From positions 1-64,000 of the forward strand of contig NZ_JALEIK010000038.1 in the NCBI RefSeq assembly GCF_022770205.1: 64,000 nt of DNA, written 5' to 3'. The notes below the pieces were generated by a model. That model searched no databases. It saw only the letters and a list, made by a program, of their open reading frames with translations, and had not been told where the DNA came from. Position numbers and translations under genes: made by a program. Numbering within the stretch: the first letter of the stretch is position 1; each line of letters starts with the position of its first letter. The DNA comes from Helicobacter sp. (lineage in GTDB: Bacteria > Campylobacterota > Campylobacteria > Campylobacterales > Helicobacteraceae). This document shows positions 46,300 through 55,450 of this stretch, one piece after another.

Positions 46300-47256
46300 T
46301 TAGTGATTTGGTGTTGTATAGATTTCTGCTTCTACTCTTCTATTCTCTTGCCTGCCTTCTTTTGTTGCGTTATTAGCAATAGGCTTTGATTCCCCATAGC
46401 CCTTAGCTTCTAGGCGTTCTGCGTGCACACCTTCATTAATAATTGCATCTTTAACAGCATTGGCGCGGCGAATGGAGAGTTTTTGGTTGTAGCCATCATC
46501 TCCTATGGAATCTGTGTGTCCGCTAATGGTGGCTGTTTGGTTTGGATTTTCTTTCATTGATTGTGCAAAATCTTTAATCTCTGCATTGTATTGTGGAGCA
46601 ATCACAGAGGAATCAAAAGGGAATTGCACAGAGAAAGTGTGGATGTGTGAAAGTGTTGGTTTCTCTTCTGCTACCTCTATAATTTCCACTTCTTCTAGGA
46701 TTTCTTCTGTCACTTTTACAACTTCTACTGCTTCCACTTCTTTGGCGTAAGTGCCAAAAGGAATACTAAAACCAACCATACCAACAATATCACTGCGCCC
46801 ATCAAGACTAATCATATGTTTAAGTTCAGTTTTAAGGTGCAGAAAGTCTGCTAAAGCATAGCGCACACCTACACCATATTGTCCAAAAAAGTCGCTATCT
46901 ACACTATGCAATTCATTGGAAATATGCTCATAACCAAACCCGCCTAAAATATAAGGAGAAACCTCGCTATGAATGTTGAATTCTTTGATTAAATCTACAG
47001 AGTAACGCTCCGCATTTGTTGATTCCTTTGAGAAATGATATTCTGTATTATTAATGTGTGCATAGCCTATTTCTAAAAGCACACTTGGCATAACACGCGT
47101 GGCAAATTTCAAGCCATAGCTTAAATCAATGTTGTCTGCATATTTATCATTGCTAATATGCCAACTTCCACCAATTTGTGGAGTGATTTCATACAGATTA
47201 TCCGCTGCAAATACAGAAACCCCAAGTGCTAAAGAAAGCGCAAATATTTTTTTCAT
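46300..47256 (-). CDS. OmpA-family outer membrane protein, CadF-like
   Basis: A 318-residue outer membrane protein. The signal peptide is MKKIFALSLALGVSVFAA. Residues about 20-175 form an eight-stranded barrel with alternating aromatic strands. A glutamate/valine-rich linker follows (about 180-210), then a peptidoglycan-binding OmpA domain with ISGHTDSIGDDGYNQKLS near 247 and GKGYGESKPIANNA-type end motif near 285. Layout and length match CadF, the fibronectin-binding adhesin of Campylobacter jejuni, also known from H. pullorum; adhesion is inferred. Start ATG 47256 is chosen for the signal peptide and upstream AAAGGA. A leader hairpin precedes it. Confidence 0.87.
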   Translation of the reverse strand: MKKIFALSLALGVSVFAADNLYEITPQIGGSWHISNDKYADNIDLSYGLKFATRVMPSVLLEIGYAHINNTEYHFSKESTNAERYSVDLIKEFNIHSEVSPYILGGFGYEHISNELHSVDSDFFGQYGVGVRYALADFLHLKTELKHMISLDGRSDIVGMVGFSIPFGTYAKEVEAVEVVKVTEEILEEVEIIEVAEEKPTLSHIHTFSVQFPFDSSVIAPQYNAEIKDFAQSMKENPNQTATISGHTDSIGDDGYNQKLSIRRANAVKDAIINEGVHAERLEAKGYGESKPIANNATKEGRQENRRVEAEIYTTPNH

Positions 47257-47289
47257 AGGATGCAATCCTTTTTTGTTTAAGTGGTGCAT

Positions 47290-47319
47290 ATTTTATCTAA
47301 TAAATAATTTAGATAAAAT
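47290..47319 (-). repeat. Perfect 11-base inverted repeat in the ompA-like leader
   Basis: Arms ATTTTATCTAA at 47290-47300 and TTAGATAAAAT at 47309-47319 flank an eight-base loop. On the minus strand it begins only a few bases after the predicted -10 box, so it would form the first structure of the mRNA leader. It could instead be an operator bound by a dimeric repressor. Confidence 0.55.
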
Positions 47320-47324
47320 TAGAC

Positions 47325-47330
47325 TTTATA
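47325..47330 (-). promoter_or_regulatory. -10 box for the OmpA-family/CheX-like operon
   Basis: TATAAA on the minus strand, in ATTTTATAAAG, 69 bases upstream of the ATG at 47256 and immediately before the inverted repeat. Confidence 0.4.
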
Positions 47331-47399
47331 AAATTCTTTGAGATTTTTTTAAAAATTACATTGAGTAGAGATTTTGCGTGATTTTATAGGGAGGCTTTT

Positions 47400-48158
47400 G
47401 TGAGAGATTTTGAAACAATTGTGCAAAAACTTATTGCATTTATCCAAAATGAAGTTACAAAGCGTGGATTTAATGCGGTTGTTTTTGGATTAAGTGGTGG
47501 GATTGATTCTGCGGTGGTAGCTAGGCTTTGTCAGCTTGCTTTTAAGGAATCGCATAAAGCTTTAATTCTTCCTGCAAAACAATCTAGCAAAGAAAGCTTA
47601 GAACACGCCTTGGAGCTTTGTGGAAAATTTGGAATCCAAAATGAAATTCTTAGCATTGCAGGTCTCCAAAACGCATTTTTAGAGACTTTGCCAAATCTTG
47701 CACAATCTCAAATGCGCTTAGGCAATCTTAGTGCTAGGCTAAGAATGATTTGTTTATACGATTATGCCTTTGGAAATGATGCTCTTGTTGTTGGCACAAG
47801 CAATAAATCTGAGATTTTACTGGGTTATGGCACGATTTATGGAGATTTAGCTTGTGCAATTAATCCTATTGGAAATCTTTATAAAACGGAAATTTATGGG
47901 CTAGCAAAGGTGTTAGATATTCCACAAAATATTTTACAAAAGCCGCCAAGTGCAGATTTGTATGCAGGGCAGAGCGATGAAGCAGAGCTAGGATTTTCCT
48001 ATGCAATCTTAGATAGAATTATGTTACTATTGCACGAAGGAAAGGATGATGTAGCGATTTTGCAAGAAGGTTTGCCAAAGGAAGCATTGCAATTAGTTAA
48101 AGTGAGAATGCAACGCTTTTTATTTAAGCAAAAAATGCCAACGATTGCGCAAGTTTAA
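47400..48158 (+). CDS. nadE: NAD synthetase (ammonia-dependent)
   Basis: A 252-residue NadE that amidates deamido-NAD to NAD. The ATP pyrophosphatase loop GLSGGIDSAVVA is near residue 29, LPAKQSSKES near 56, the NLSARLRMICLYDYA dimer helix near 109, and VVGTSNKSEILLGYGTIYGD near 130. There is no glutaminase domain, so ammonia is the nitrogen source. The start is GTG with GGAGG six bases ahead. In H. pylori nadE lies next to lpxK; here a DegT-type gene is inserted between them. Confidence 0.96.
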   Translation: MRDFETIVQKLIAFIQNEVTKRGFNAVVFGLSGGIDSAVVARLCQLAFKESHKALILPAKQSSKESLEHALELCGKFGIQNEILSIAGLQNAFLETLPNLAQSQMRLGNLSARLRMICLYDYAFGNDALVVGTSNKSEILLGYGTIYGDLACAINPIGNLYKTEIYGLAKVLDIPQNILQKPPSADLYAGQSDEAELGFSYAILDRIMLLLHEGKDDVAILQEGLPKEALQLVKVRMQRFLFKQKMPTIAQV

Positions 48159-48168
48159 AGGAAATAAT

Positions 48169-49299
48169 ATGCGAAAAATTCCCTATTTTATTCCAGATAT
48201 TACTAAAGCAGAAAAAGATGCAATCCATCGCGTGCTAGAAAATCCTAGTTATGATATTGTCAGTGAGTTTGAAGAGGAATTTAGGAATTTTATTGGAATT
48301 GAATATGCCATAGCTACACTTAGTGGGACAACAGCATTTCATTTGTGTCTATTTGCTATGGACATTAAACGGGGCGATAAGATTATTTGTTCTGTAAATT
48401 GCCATCCTATGTTTCCAGAAATTATTCGTCATTTTGATGCTGAACCAATTTTTGTGGATATTGAAGAGGATACTTTTTTTATGTCCTTTGAAAAATGTAA
48501 AGAAACAATTGAAAAAATGGGTGTCAAAAAACTGCGCGCCATCATTGTTAGCCATACAGCAGGACAAGCTATGGATACAGAACCTTTCTTTGATCTTGCA
48601 CAAGCGCATAATATTAAAATTATTGAAGATGCAACAATGGCATTAGGGCTTACCCATAATGGTGTGAAAATTGGTGCGAAAAAGAGTTTTGCAAGCATTT
48701 TTAGCATCGTGCTTGATGCCTTTAATCCTGTTGCGCAAACTGGAGTTTTAGCTACGCAAGATAAAGAGCTTGCTGAAGTGGCAGTATTGTTGCGCTATCA
48801 CGGCATTATAAGTGAAAAAACAACCTCCACACGCCCGCAATATTTGTATGATGTTGTGGGAATTGGGAATAAATACAATGTAAGCTATCTTGATGTTGCC
48901 CTTTGTTTAAGTCAGCTTAGACGCATTGATTATATTATTAGCCGCCGCCAAGAGATTGCAAGATATTATCGTAAGAATTTAGAGAGTGTGCCGCACATTT
49001 CACTTCCTGTGGTTAAAAGCGAGCATACCTTTTTGCATTTTATTATTAAAGTGGATAAGAATCGCGACCATTTTGCAAAGGAGCTTAAAGAATGTGGAAT
49101 CGAAACTGCATTGCATTTTGTGCCAAACCATTTATTAACTTATTATAAGACAAAATACAAATATAAGATTAGCGATTTTCCTGTTGCGCTTAAGAATTAT
49201 CAGCAGATTTTAAGTTTGCCAATTTACAGCGCAATGCAACAAGCAGATACGGATTATGTGTGTAAGCAAGTCTTAAACCTTGCTAGTGTGCGTGTGTAA
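48169..49299 (+). CDS. DegT/DnrJ/EryC1/StrS-family protein lacking the PLP lysine
   Basis: A 376-residue protein with the sugar aminotransferase fold. IATLSGTTAFHLCLFA near residue 49, IIEDATMALGLTHNG near 149 (with the aspartate that pairs with the PLP ring nitrogen) and KYNVSYLDVALCLSQL near 235 follow the family. The active-site segment, normally SxHxxK, reads SIFSIVLDAFNPVAQTG near 169-185 and has neither the histidine nor the Schiff-base lysine. Transamination by the usual route is therefore unlikely. ATG 48169 is chosen with AAAGGA ahead. It lies between nadE and lpxK with gaps of 10 and 7 bases, which hints at an envelope sugar role. Confidence 0.78.
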   Translation: MRKIPYFIPDITKAEKDAIHRVLENPSYDIVSEFEEEFRNFIGIEYAIATLSGTTAFHLCLFAMDIKRGDKIICSVNCHPMFPEIIRHFDAEPIFVDIEEDTFFMSFEKCKETIEKMGVKKLRAIIVSHTAGQAMDTEPFFDLAQAHNIKIIEDATMALGLTHNGVKIGAKKSFASIFSIVLDAFNPVAQTGVLATQDKELAEVAVLLRYHGIISEKTTSTRPQYLYDVVGIGNKYNVSYLDVALCLSQLRRIDYIISRRQEIARYYRKNLESVPHISLPVVKSEHTFLHFIIKVDKNRDHFAKELKECGIETALHFVPNHLLTYYKTKYKYKISDFPVALKNYQQILSLPIYSAMQQADTDYVCKQVLNLASVRV

Positions 49300-49306
49300 G
49301 GGATAA

Positions 49307-50206
49307 ATGCGTAAAAGGGAGCGGTATTTTTATGCCCCAAGTGGAATCCAAAAACTTCTAGCCTTTGTGTTGCTGCCCTTTAGTTTTATCTATTGTGCCA
49401 TTGCGACATTAAAGCGCAAGTTTGGGTGTTTTAGGGATTTTGGGATTCCAATTATTAGTGTGGGGAATTTAGTGCTTGGAGGCAGTGGAAAATCGCCCTT
49501 TATTATAGAAATTGCAAAGGATTATGCAGATGCGTGTGTGATTTTGCGTGGATACGGACGCAGGAGTAAGGGGTTAAGGATTGTGAGCCTAAAAGGTGCG
49601 GTGCAAGAGAGTGTAGAAAATGCAGGGGATGAAGCAATAATGCTAGCAAAAGCCTTGCCAAATGCAAGCGTGATTGTGAGTGAAAAGCGTGCAGTTGGAA
49701 TCCAAAAAGCCAAAGAATTAGGGGCTAAAGTTGTATTTTTAGACGATGGATTCCGCTTTAAGTTTAAAAAGCTAAACATCCTTTTGCAACCTCAATTAGA
49801 GCCTTATTTTAGTTTTTGTATCCCAAGCGGTGGATATAGGGAATCTAAGCGTGCATATAAGGAAGCAGATATTGTGGCTAAAGAAGGAGTGGATTATCAA
49901 CGGCAAGTAGAGTTAGTGCAGGCTACTCCTAAAATGCTACTTGTAACAGCAATTGCAAATCCGATGCGTTTAGATGAGTATTTGCCAGATGTGGTAGGAA
50001 AGATGGTGTTTAAAGACCATTCCTTTTTTAAGAAAGAAAAGATTTTAAAGGAATATGAACGCTTAGGTGCAACTTCTTTGCTTGTTACGCAAAAAGACGC
50101 CCCAAAGCTAGAAGGCTTTGGTGTGCCTCTATCGCTTTTACAATTGCAATTAAAGATTAATCCGACAATTATAGAGCGCATTAAAGATTATGTTGCAAAG
50201 GTTTAG
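49307..50206 (+). CDS. lpxK: Tetraacyldisaccharide 4'-kinase
   Basis: A 299-residue inner-membrane-associated kinase that phosphorylates the 4' position of the lipid A disaccharide. The N-terminus has one hydrophobic helix (LLAFVLLPFSFIYCAIA). The P-loop is VGNLVLGGSGKSPF near 50, followed by CVILRGYGRRSKG near 75, GDEAIMLA near 105 and FLDDGFRFKFKK near 143. The C-terminal motif VTQKDAPK near 261 is intact. It is last in the nadE, DegT-type, lpxK run. Length is typical for Helicobacter. Confidence 0.95.
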   Translation: MRKRERYFYAPSGIQKLLAFVLLPFSFIYCAIATLKRKFGCFRDFGIPIISVGNLVLGGSGKSPFIIEIAKDYADACVILRGYGRRSKGLRIVSLKGAVQESVENAGDEAIMLAKALPNASVIVSEKRAVGIQKAKELGAKVVFLDDGFRFKFKKLNILLQPQLEPYFSFCIPSGGYRESKRAYKEADIVAKEGVDYQRQVELVQATPKMLLVTAIANPMRLDEYLPDVVGKMVFKDHSFFKKEKILKEYERLGATSLLVTQKDAPKLEGFGVPLSLLQLQLKINPTIIERIKDYVAKV

Positions 50207-50263
50207 AGGGATTTAAAACGATTAATTTTACATAGATTTTTCAAGCCTTTTACTAAAAAGCGT

Positions 50264-50269
50264 TATAAT
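50264..50269 (+). promoter_or_regulatory. -10 box for ppc
   Basis: A consensus TATAAT, 29 bases before the ppc ATG, with AAAAGGA at 50285-50291 as ribosome site. No -35 match. Confidence 0.6.
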
Positions 50270-50298
50270 GTTAAAACTCTCTCTAAAAGGAATCGCAA

Positions 50299-52950
50299 AT
50301 GTATAAATCTAAAGAAATAAAATTTATTTTTACTTTAATGCGGGAACAATTAAATGCTGTTGCTCCAAAGATAGAGCCATTATTTGTGGCTTTTAAAGAA
50401 GGATTTAGCAAAGATTCCAACTCTTTAAATGCACTAAGCGCAGAAGACATTTCTAATCTTATTAAGGCATTCACACTTTATCAAATGCTATTAAACATCA
50501 TTGATGAGAAATACCATTTAAGCACAATGCGAGAAGATAGAATCCAAACTACACTTACAGAGCTAAAAGCACAAAATTATGATGCAAGTGATCTTCAAGA
50601 AGTGCTAAAGAAAATGCGATTTTATCCTGTTTTTACAGCACATCCTACGGAATCTTTACGGAGAACATTTTTAGAGAGTTATCACGAGATGAGTGATGAC
50701 TTAGAAGCTTTGTTTAAATTTGGAGATTTAAAAGCAAAAGAGCATTTAAAATATCGCTTAAATTTGCTTTGGCATAGCCACATCGTAAGGAGCGAGAAAA
50801 TAGGGGTTTTATTTGAGCTTGATAATTTGCTTTACTTTATGGAAAGTTCTATTTTACAAAGTGCTATAAATACTCTTAGAGAAATTCAAAATGCCCTAGA
50901 GATTTTAGGAGATAAAAAGATATTAAAGAAGTCTCCTATTAGACTTGGAAGTTGGATTGGTGGGGATAGAGATGGGAATCCTTATGTAACAAATGCTGTT
51001 ATGCTTGAAGTGATGAAGCGCCAGCATGAAACAATTATCCATCAATACTTAAAGAGAATTGATAAGTTGGGGCGTGAATTATCCATAGCACAGGATTGCA
51101 TTGCTCCTAGCGAAGCTTTAAGGGATAGTTTAGAAGCAGAAAAAGAGCATTTAAATGCTTTGACAAAAAAAGCTTTTTTGCAAGAACCATTCCGTGCAAA
51201 ATTGAGTTGTATGCGCCAAAAACTACAAAATAGAATCTTAGCTTTAAATTTGCCCCAAAGTGCATTGAGTGAAAATAAACCTTATATGTATGTCAATTCT
51301 AAGGAATTTATTAAGGATATTGATATGCTAATAGACTCTTTAGATGCGCGCAGTAGCTTGTATTTAAAAGAGCTAAAAAACCTTGCATTGCTTGCGGGAT
51401 TCCACTTAATGCAGCTTGATTTTCGTCAGCATAGAGATGTGTTTTGGAATGCCTTAGCAGAGATTTTTTCCCATTTAGGCTATGTGCAGGGTGATTTACT
51501 GCTTTTGCCAGAGAGTGAGAGAACAAAGATTTTAAATGCTGCATTAGATGCACCATTGTTGGATTTAAATCTGCTCTATGGCAAGTTAAGCGCGCAAACA
51601 CAAGAAACCTTGCTAGCTTTTGTGCATTTTAAATGGGCAAAAGATAGGATTAGTGATGATATTATTGATTCTTGCATTATTTCAATGTGTCAGAGTGCAA
51701 ATGATTTGTTATGCGTGCTATGGTTTGCAAAGCAAAGTGGATTATGGCGCAAGGGTAAGAGAACGCGCATCTCTATTTCGCCGCTTTTTGAAACCATTGG
51801 AGATTTGGAATTTGCACCAAAAATTTTGCGCGAGCTATGTGCAAATCCGCATTATAGTGAGTATTTGCAATCGCGTAAAAATTATCAAGAAATTATGATT
51901 GGTTATTCAGATTCTAGTAAAGATGGTGGAATCTTTACTAGCAATTATGCGTTGCGTAAAGCCATTGAAAATCTAATGGTGTTAGAGGATGAATTAGGGA
52001 TTAAATTTAGATTATTTCACGGAAGGGGAGGAAGTGTAAGCCGTGGTGGGGGTGCATTAGAAGATGCGCTTTTAAGCTCTCCTATTAAAAGTGTAGCAGG
52101 GTTTTTAAAAACCACAGAGCAAGGGGAGGTGATTAGTGCGAAGTATTTAAGCCCCAAAAAGGCGGAATCTAGTTTTAATAGTGCGCTTGCAACTTTGCTA
52201 AAGAAGTCTGTTTATGATAGATATGGCAAACAATGCGATAAAGAGAGTTTTGATTTTGATAAGATTTTGCAAAGCGTGAGTGCGGAATCGTATAAGGCTT
52301 ATCGTAAGCTTGTGTATGAGAGTGAGGGTTTTATAGAGTATTTTAAGCAGGCAACACCCATTTATTTTATCCAGCAATTAAACATAGGCTCGCGCCCAAG
52401 TAAGCGTAAGGATACGCAAAATGTAGAGGACTTGCGCGCGATTCCTTGGGTGTTTGCTTGGACACAGAATCGCTCTATTATTCCTGCTTGGTATGGGCTT
52501 GGAAGTGGCTTAGAGGAAGCATTCAAAGCAAGTGGAGATAGAGAGCTTTTTAGACGATGTTATAAGGAGGATTTGTTTTTTAAAACCACGATTGATAACA
52601 TCTCGCAAGCTTTTTTGAAGGTGGATTTAGACATTGCAAGGCGTTATAATGCTTTTGTAGAGAATGGGGAATTGCGTGAAAGAATTTGGAGTTTGATTGA
52701 AGCAGAATACCATCGCACGCTAGAGTGGCTATTGTATGTGCGCAATGAGGAGCATTTGCTAGCAAGCGAGAAGTTGGTGCAAGAATCTATTTTTCTTAGA
52801 AAACCCTTTTTAACTAGTCTTAGCTTTTTTCAGCTTTATTTAATGCGTGCTTATAAAGAAGCGCAATACAAAGAACAAAAAGAGCGCATTGCAAAGCAGA
52901 TTGTTACAACTATTGTTGGAATCGCACAAGGAATTAGAAATACAGGGTGA
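50299..52950 (+). CDS. ppc: Phosphoenolpyruvate carboxylase
   Basis: An 883-residue PEP carboxylase that makes oxaloacetate from PEP and bicarbonate, replenishing the citric acid cycle. All catalytic motifs are present: FTAHPTES with the catalytic histidine near 112, GGDRDGNPYVT near 218, GYSDSSKDGG near 534, HGRGGSVSRGGG near 574, QGEVISAKY near 611, RAIPWVFAWTQNR near 714, and a C-terminal QGIRNTG. Length is close to the E. coli enzyme (883). H. pylori lacks a ppc gene as far as I recall, so this points to a Helicobacter with a different anaplerotic set. Confidence 0.96.
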   Translation: MYKSKEIKFIFTLMREQLNAVAPKIEPLFVAFKEGFSKDSNSLNALSAEDISNLIKAFTLYQMLLNIIDEKYHLSTMREDRIQTTLTELKAQNYDASDLQEVLKKMRFYPVFTAHPTESLRRTFLESYHEMSDDLEALFKFGDLKAKEHLKYRLNLLWHSHIVRSEKIGVLFELDNLLYFMESSILQSAINTLREIQNALEILGDKKILKKSPIRLGSWIGGDRDGNPYVTNAVMLEVMKRQHETIIHQYLKRIDKLGRELSIAQDCIAPSEALRDSLEAEKEHLNALTKKAFLQEPFRAKLSCMRQKLQNRILALNLPQSALSENKPYMYVNSKEFIKDIDMLIDSLDARSSLYLKELKNLALLAGFHLMQLDFRQHRDVFWNALAEIFSHLGYVQGDLLLLPESERTKILNAALDAPLLDLNLLYGKLSAQTQETLLAFVHFKWAKDRISDDIIDSCIISMCQSANDLLCVLWFAKQSGLWRKGKRTRISISPLFETIGDLEFAPKILRELCANPHYSEYLQSRKNYQEIMIGYSDSSKDGGIFTSNYALRKAIENLMVLEDELGIKFRLFHGRGGSVSRGGGALEDALLSSPIKSVAGFLKTTEQGEVISAKYLSPKKAESSFNSALATLLKKSVYDRYGKQCDKESFDFDKILQSVSAESYKAYRKLVYESEGFIEYFKQATPIYFIQQLNIGSRPSKRKDTQNVEDLRAIPWVFAWTQNRSIIPAWYGLGSGLEEAFKASGDRELFRRCYKEDLFFKTTIDNISQAFLKVDLDIARRYNAFVENGELRERIWSLIEAEYHRTLEWLLYVRNEEHLLASEKLVQESIFLRKPFLTSLSFFQLYLMRAYKEAQYKEQKERIAKQIVTTIVGIAQGIRNTG

Positions 52951-53009
52951 TTTTGCTTGTTTTAATATTATAATTGCGTTTTTAAATGTCTTTTGTAAAG
53001 GAAGTCTTT

Positions 53010-54395
53010 ATGGATTATGCGTTTTTTAGCCACTTTTTGCAACTCTCTAGTCCGCAAACTTTGATAATTTTGAGCGTTCTTGTTGGAATCTTTTTTGTGA
53101 TTAAAAAGATGTATGATAGGCAGATTAGCTTTTCTTTGAGAATGCTTTTCGCGCTTTTTGTTGGGCTTTTATTTGGCTTTATCTTGCAACACTTAGCGGA
53201 TTATCCTAATGCAAATGCTGCAAAAGAAATTATTTGGTATGCAGAGGCAAAGCATTGGTTTGCGTTTTTTAGCGCAGTGTTTGTAGCTTTCATTAAAATG
53301 TTAGTGATTCCACTCATTTTTGCTTGCATTGTGAAGGTAATTATAGAAATTGATAAAGATATTAAAATCTCTTCCTTGCTTGGAGTGAGTCTTTTTTGGA
53401 TACTTTTTAGCACGGCTTTAGCAGCAATTGTTGGGTTAAGCTTGGCAGTTGTGTTTGATTTAGGAGAAAATATCGCTTTAAGTGAAGGTGCAAGGCAGAT
53501 TAGAGAAATCACAACACTAACAAGCATTTTGCAAAATCTAATCCCTAGTAATATTATTAATGTGATGAGCAAAGAGAATATTATTGCTATAGTGATTTTT
53601 GCTTTTTTAATTGGAATCTGTGCAAAAAGTGTTAGCAAAAATGCAAAATATGAGAAGTCGTTTAAAAGCTTTAGAAATCTTGTTAAAACTTTCTATGCGA
53701 TTATGATGCAAATGACAGGGGCGGTGATTCACTTTATGCCTTATGCTGTGGTGTGTATGATGGCAAATGTGCTTTTAAGCAATGGTTTTGAAGCCATTAA
53801 AATTGTGGGGATTTTTATTGTTTTAACTTATGTAGCGATGTTTGTGATGTTTGGCGTGCATTTTGTGTTATTGCTCTTACAAGGGCTAAATCCCTTTATT
53901 TATTTCAAAAAAGCCTTTCCTGTGTTGCTTTTTGCCTTTAGTTCGCGCTCAAGCGTGGCAACCTTACCTCTTAGCATTTCTACTTTGCAAGATAGATTTG
54001 GAGTCTCTTCAGCCGTGGCAAATTTTGTCGCAAGCATTGGGACAACAACAGGGTTAAATGGCTGTGCGGGGTATTTTCCTGCAATGGCAGCAGTGCTTGT
54101 TGCAAATTTACTAGGCGTGCAGATTGATTTTAGCTTTGCACTGATGATTGTTTTAGTGGCAGTGCTTGGCTCACTTGGGATTGCTGGAGTTCCCGGAAGT
54201 GCAACAATGGCAGCTTCAATTATGCTAGCTGGAATTGGTTTTGGAGAGAATTTTATGCTGCTTAGCCTTGTCTTAGCCGTTGATCCCATCGTAGATATGG
54301 CACGCACAGCAAGCAATGTTTCAGGCGCGATGACTTCTGCACTTTGCACAGCAAAAAACCTAAAAGCCTTAGACAAAACGCTTTATAATCAGTAG
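53010..54395 (+). CDS. SDF-family dicarboxylate/amino acid:cation symporter (TcyP-like)
   Basis: A 461-residue inner-membrane secondary transporter of the DAACS (GltP) family. The re-entrant serine-rich motif FSSRSSVATLPLSI lies near 305, GLNGCAGYFPAMAAVL near 345, and the substrate-site region DPIVDMARTASNVSG near 425. The long N-terminus with several spans before the core suits the TcyP subgroup, which carries L-cystine; substrate is inferred. ATG 53010 is used because AAGGA precedes it; an earlier ATG at 52986 lacks a site. It converges on the methyltransferase gene two bases away. Confidence 0.85.
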   Translation: MDYAFFSHFLQLSSPQTLIILSVLVGIFFVIKKMYDRQISFSLRMLFALFVGLLFGFILQHLADYPNANAAKEIIWYAEAKHWFAFFSAVFVAFIKMLVIPLIFACIVKVIIEIDKDIKISSLLGVSLFWILFSTALAAIVGLSLAVVFDLGENIALSEGARQIREITTLTSILQNLIPSNIINVMSKENIIAIVIFAFLIGICAKSVSKNAKYEKSFKSFRNLVKTFYAIMMQMTGAVIHFMPYAVVCMMANVLLSNGFEAIKIVGIFIVLTYVAMFVMFGVHFVLLLLQGLNPFIYFKKAFPVLLFAFSSRSSVATLPLSISTLQDRFGVSSAVANFVASIGTTTGLNGCAGYFPAMAAVLVANLLGVQIDFSFALMIVLVAVLGSLGIAGVPGSATMAASIMLAGIGFGENFMLLSLVLAVDPIVDMARTASNVSGAMTSALCTAKNLKALDKTLYNQ

Positions 54396-54397
54396 AA

Positions 54398-55450
54398 TTA
54401 TTCCTTACGCAAAATATGCAGATATTCTAGTGTGGAATCTTGTTTGTGGGTTCTGCTAGAATCTGCTTTAAACCTTTGGTGTTTTTGCACGACATTGCTG
54501 TATTCGCCATATTTTGATAAGATTTCTCGCAAAGATTCCAAACTTAAAAGCCCTTCATTATTGTAGCTTAAAAATATCCATTCAAATTTTGCGTTTTTAA
54601 TAAGAGATTCTAACGCACTTGCAACTTCTCTTTTTTTACAATACGCACTTTTTTCATATTCTCTTAAACCTGTTTTTCCACGCGGAATGAAGTTATCATA
54701 AAGGGCAATAGTATTTAGCAAGTGATAGTTTGCTCCATATTCTCTAGCATTATATGGGGGGTCAAGATAGAGAATATCGCCTTTTATTTTTTGAATAAGA
54801 GTGTTAGAATCTGTATTAAAAACACAATTATTTTGATTAGAAATTAAAAAATCAATAGGCTTTAGTATTAGTGGAATTAAAGCAGATTTTTTAAGGGATT
54901 TTAAAAATGCTCCATACACAGAAGCGGTGTTTGCCACTCTATCTGCGGATTCTAAAAGGGAGGCAAGCAAATGAAAGTAAGTGTTTTGTGTAATTGCTCC
55001 ACTTTTGCGCCAATGCTCTATTTTTGTGCGGATTGCATCAATTTTTGCACCATTATAATCGCTAAAATATTGTCTTTGAAATTCTTTGTTTTTAAAGTCA
55101 ATTTTATTGTTTTCAAAGCGCGTATGCCCTAGACAATAATGCTTGTAAATTTTCCCTTCAATAGGTGGTGTTAAAGCATTAGAATTAAGTTCATCAAATA
55201 GCTTTTCTTTATCCTTAATTTCTGTATTATTAGCAATGTAATTTTGATTTAAGACAAAACTATAATATTCCTTATCATTTGAAATCATTTGCTTAACTTT
55301 GGGCTTAAATAATCTTCCAACCGCTCCAGTGCCTGCAAATATATCACAAAATACGCAATCAACAAGGGGCTTGCTATGTTTTTGCAAAATGGATTCCATA
55401 TTTGCTTGTAAAAAGGGCAGTAACTTTATTTTTGAGCCAATGTAATTCAA
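54398..55450 (-). CDS. Adenine-specific DNA methyltransferase (D12 class, M.NlaIII/HpyIM-like)
   Basis: A 350-residue N6-adenine methyltransferase of the D12 (alpha) class. MNYIGSKIKLLPFL at the N-terminus and DIFAGTGAVGR near 36 bind AdoMet, and the catalytic motif YLDPPYNAREYG is near 225. The middle (about 90-190) should be target recognition. With its partner it resembles the NlaIII and H. pylori iceA1-hpyIM systems, which recognise CATG. It starts four bases inside the endonuclease gene, a coupling often seen in such systems. CATG is nearly absent from this window, which agrees. Confidence 0.87.
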   Translation of the reverse strand: MNYIGSKIKLLPFLQANMESILQKHSKPLVDCVFCDIFAGTGAVGRLFKPKVKQMISNDKEYYSFVLNQNYIANNTEIKDKEKLFDELNSNALTPPIEGKIYKHYCLGHTRFENNKIDFKNKEFQRQYFSDYNGAKIDAIRTKIEHWRKSGAITQNTYFHLLASLLESADRVANTASVYGAFLKSLKKSALIPLILKPIDFLISNQNNCVFNTDSNTLIQKIKGDILYLDPPYNAREYGANYHLLNTIALYDNFIPRGKTGLREYEKSAYCKKREVASALESLIKNAKFEWIFLSYNNEGLLSLESLREILSKYGEYSNVVQKHQRFKADSSRTHKQDSTLEYLHILRKE

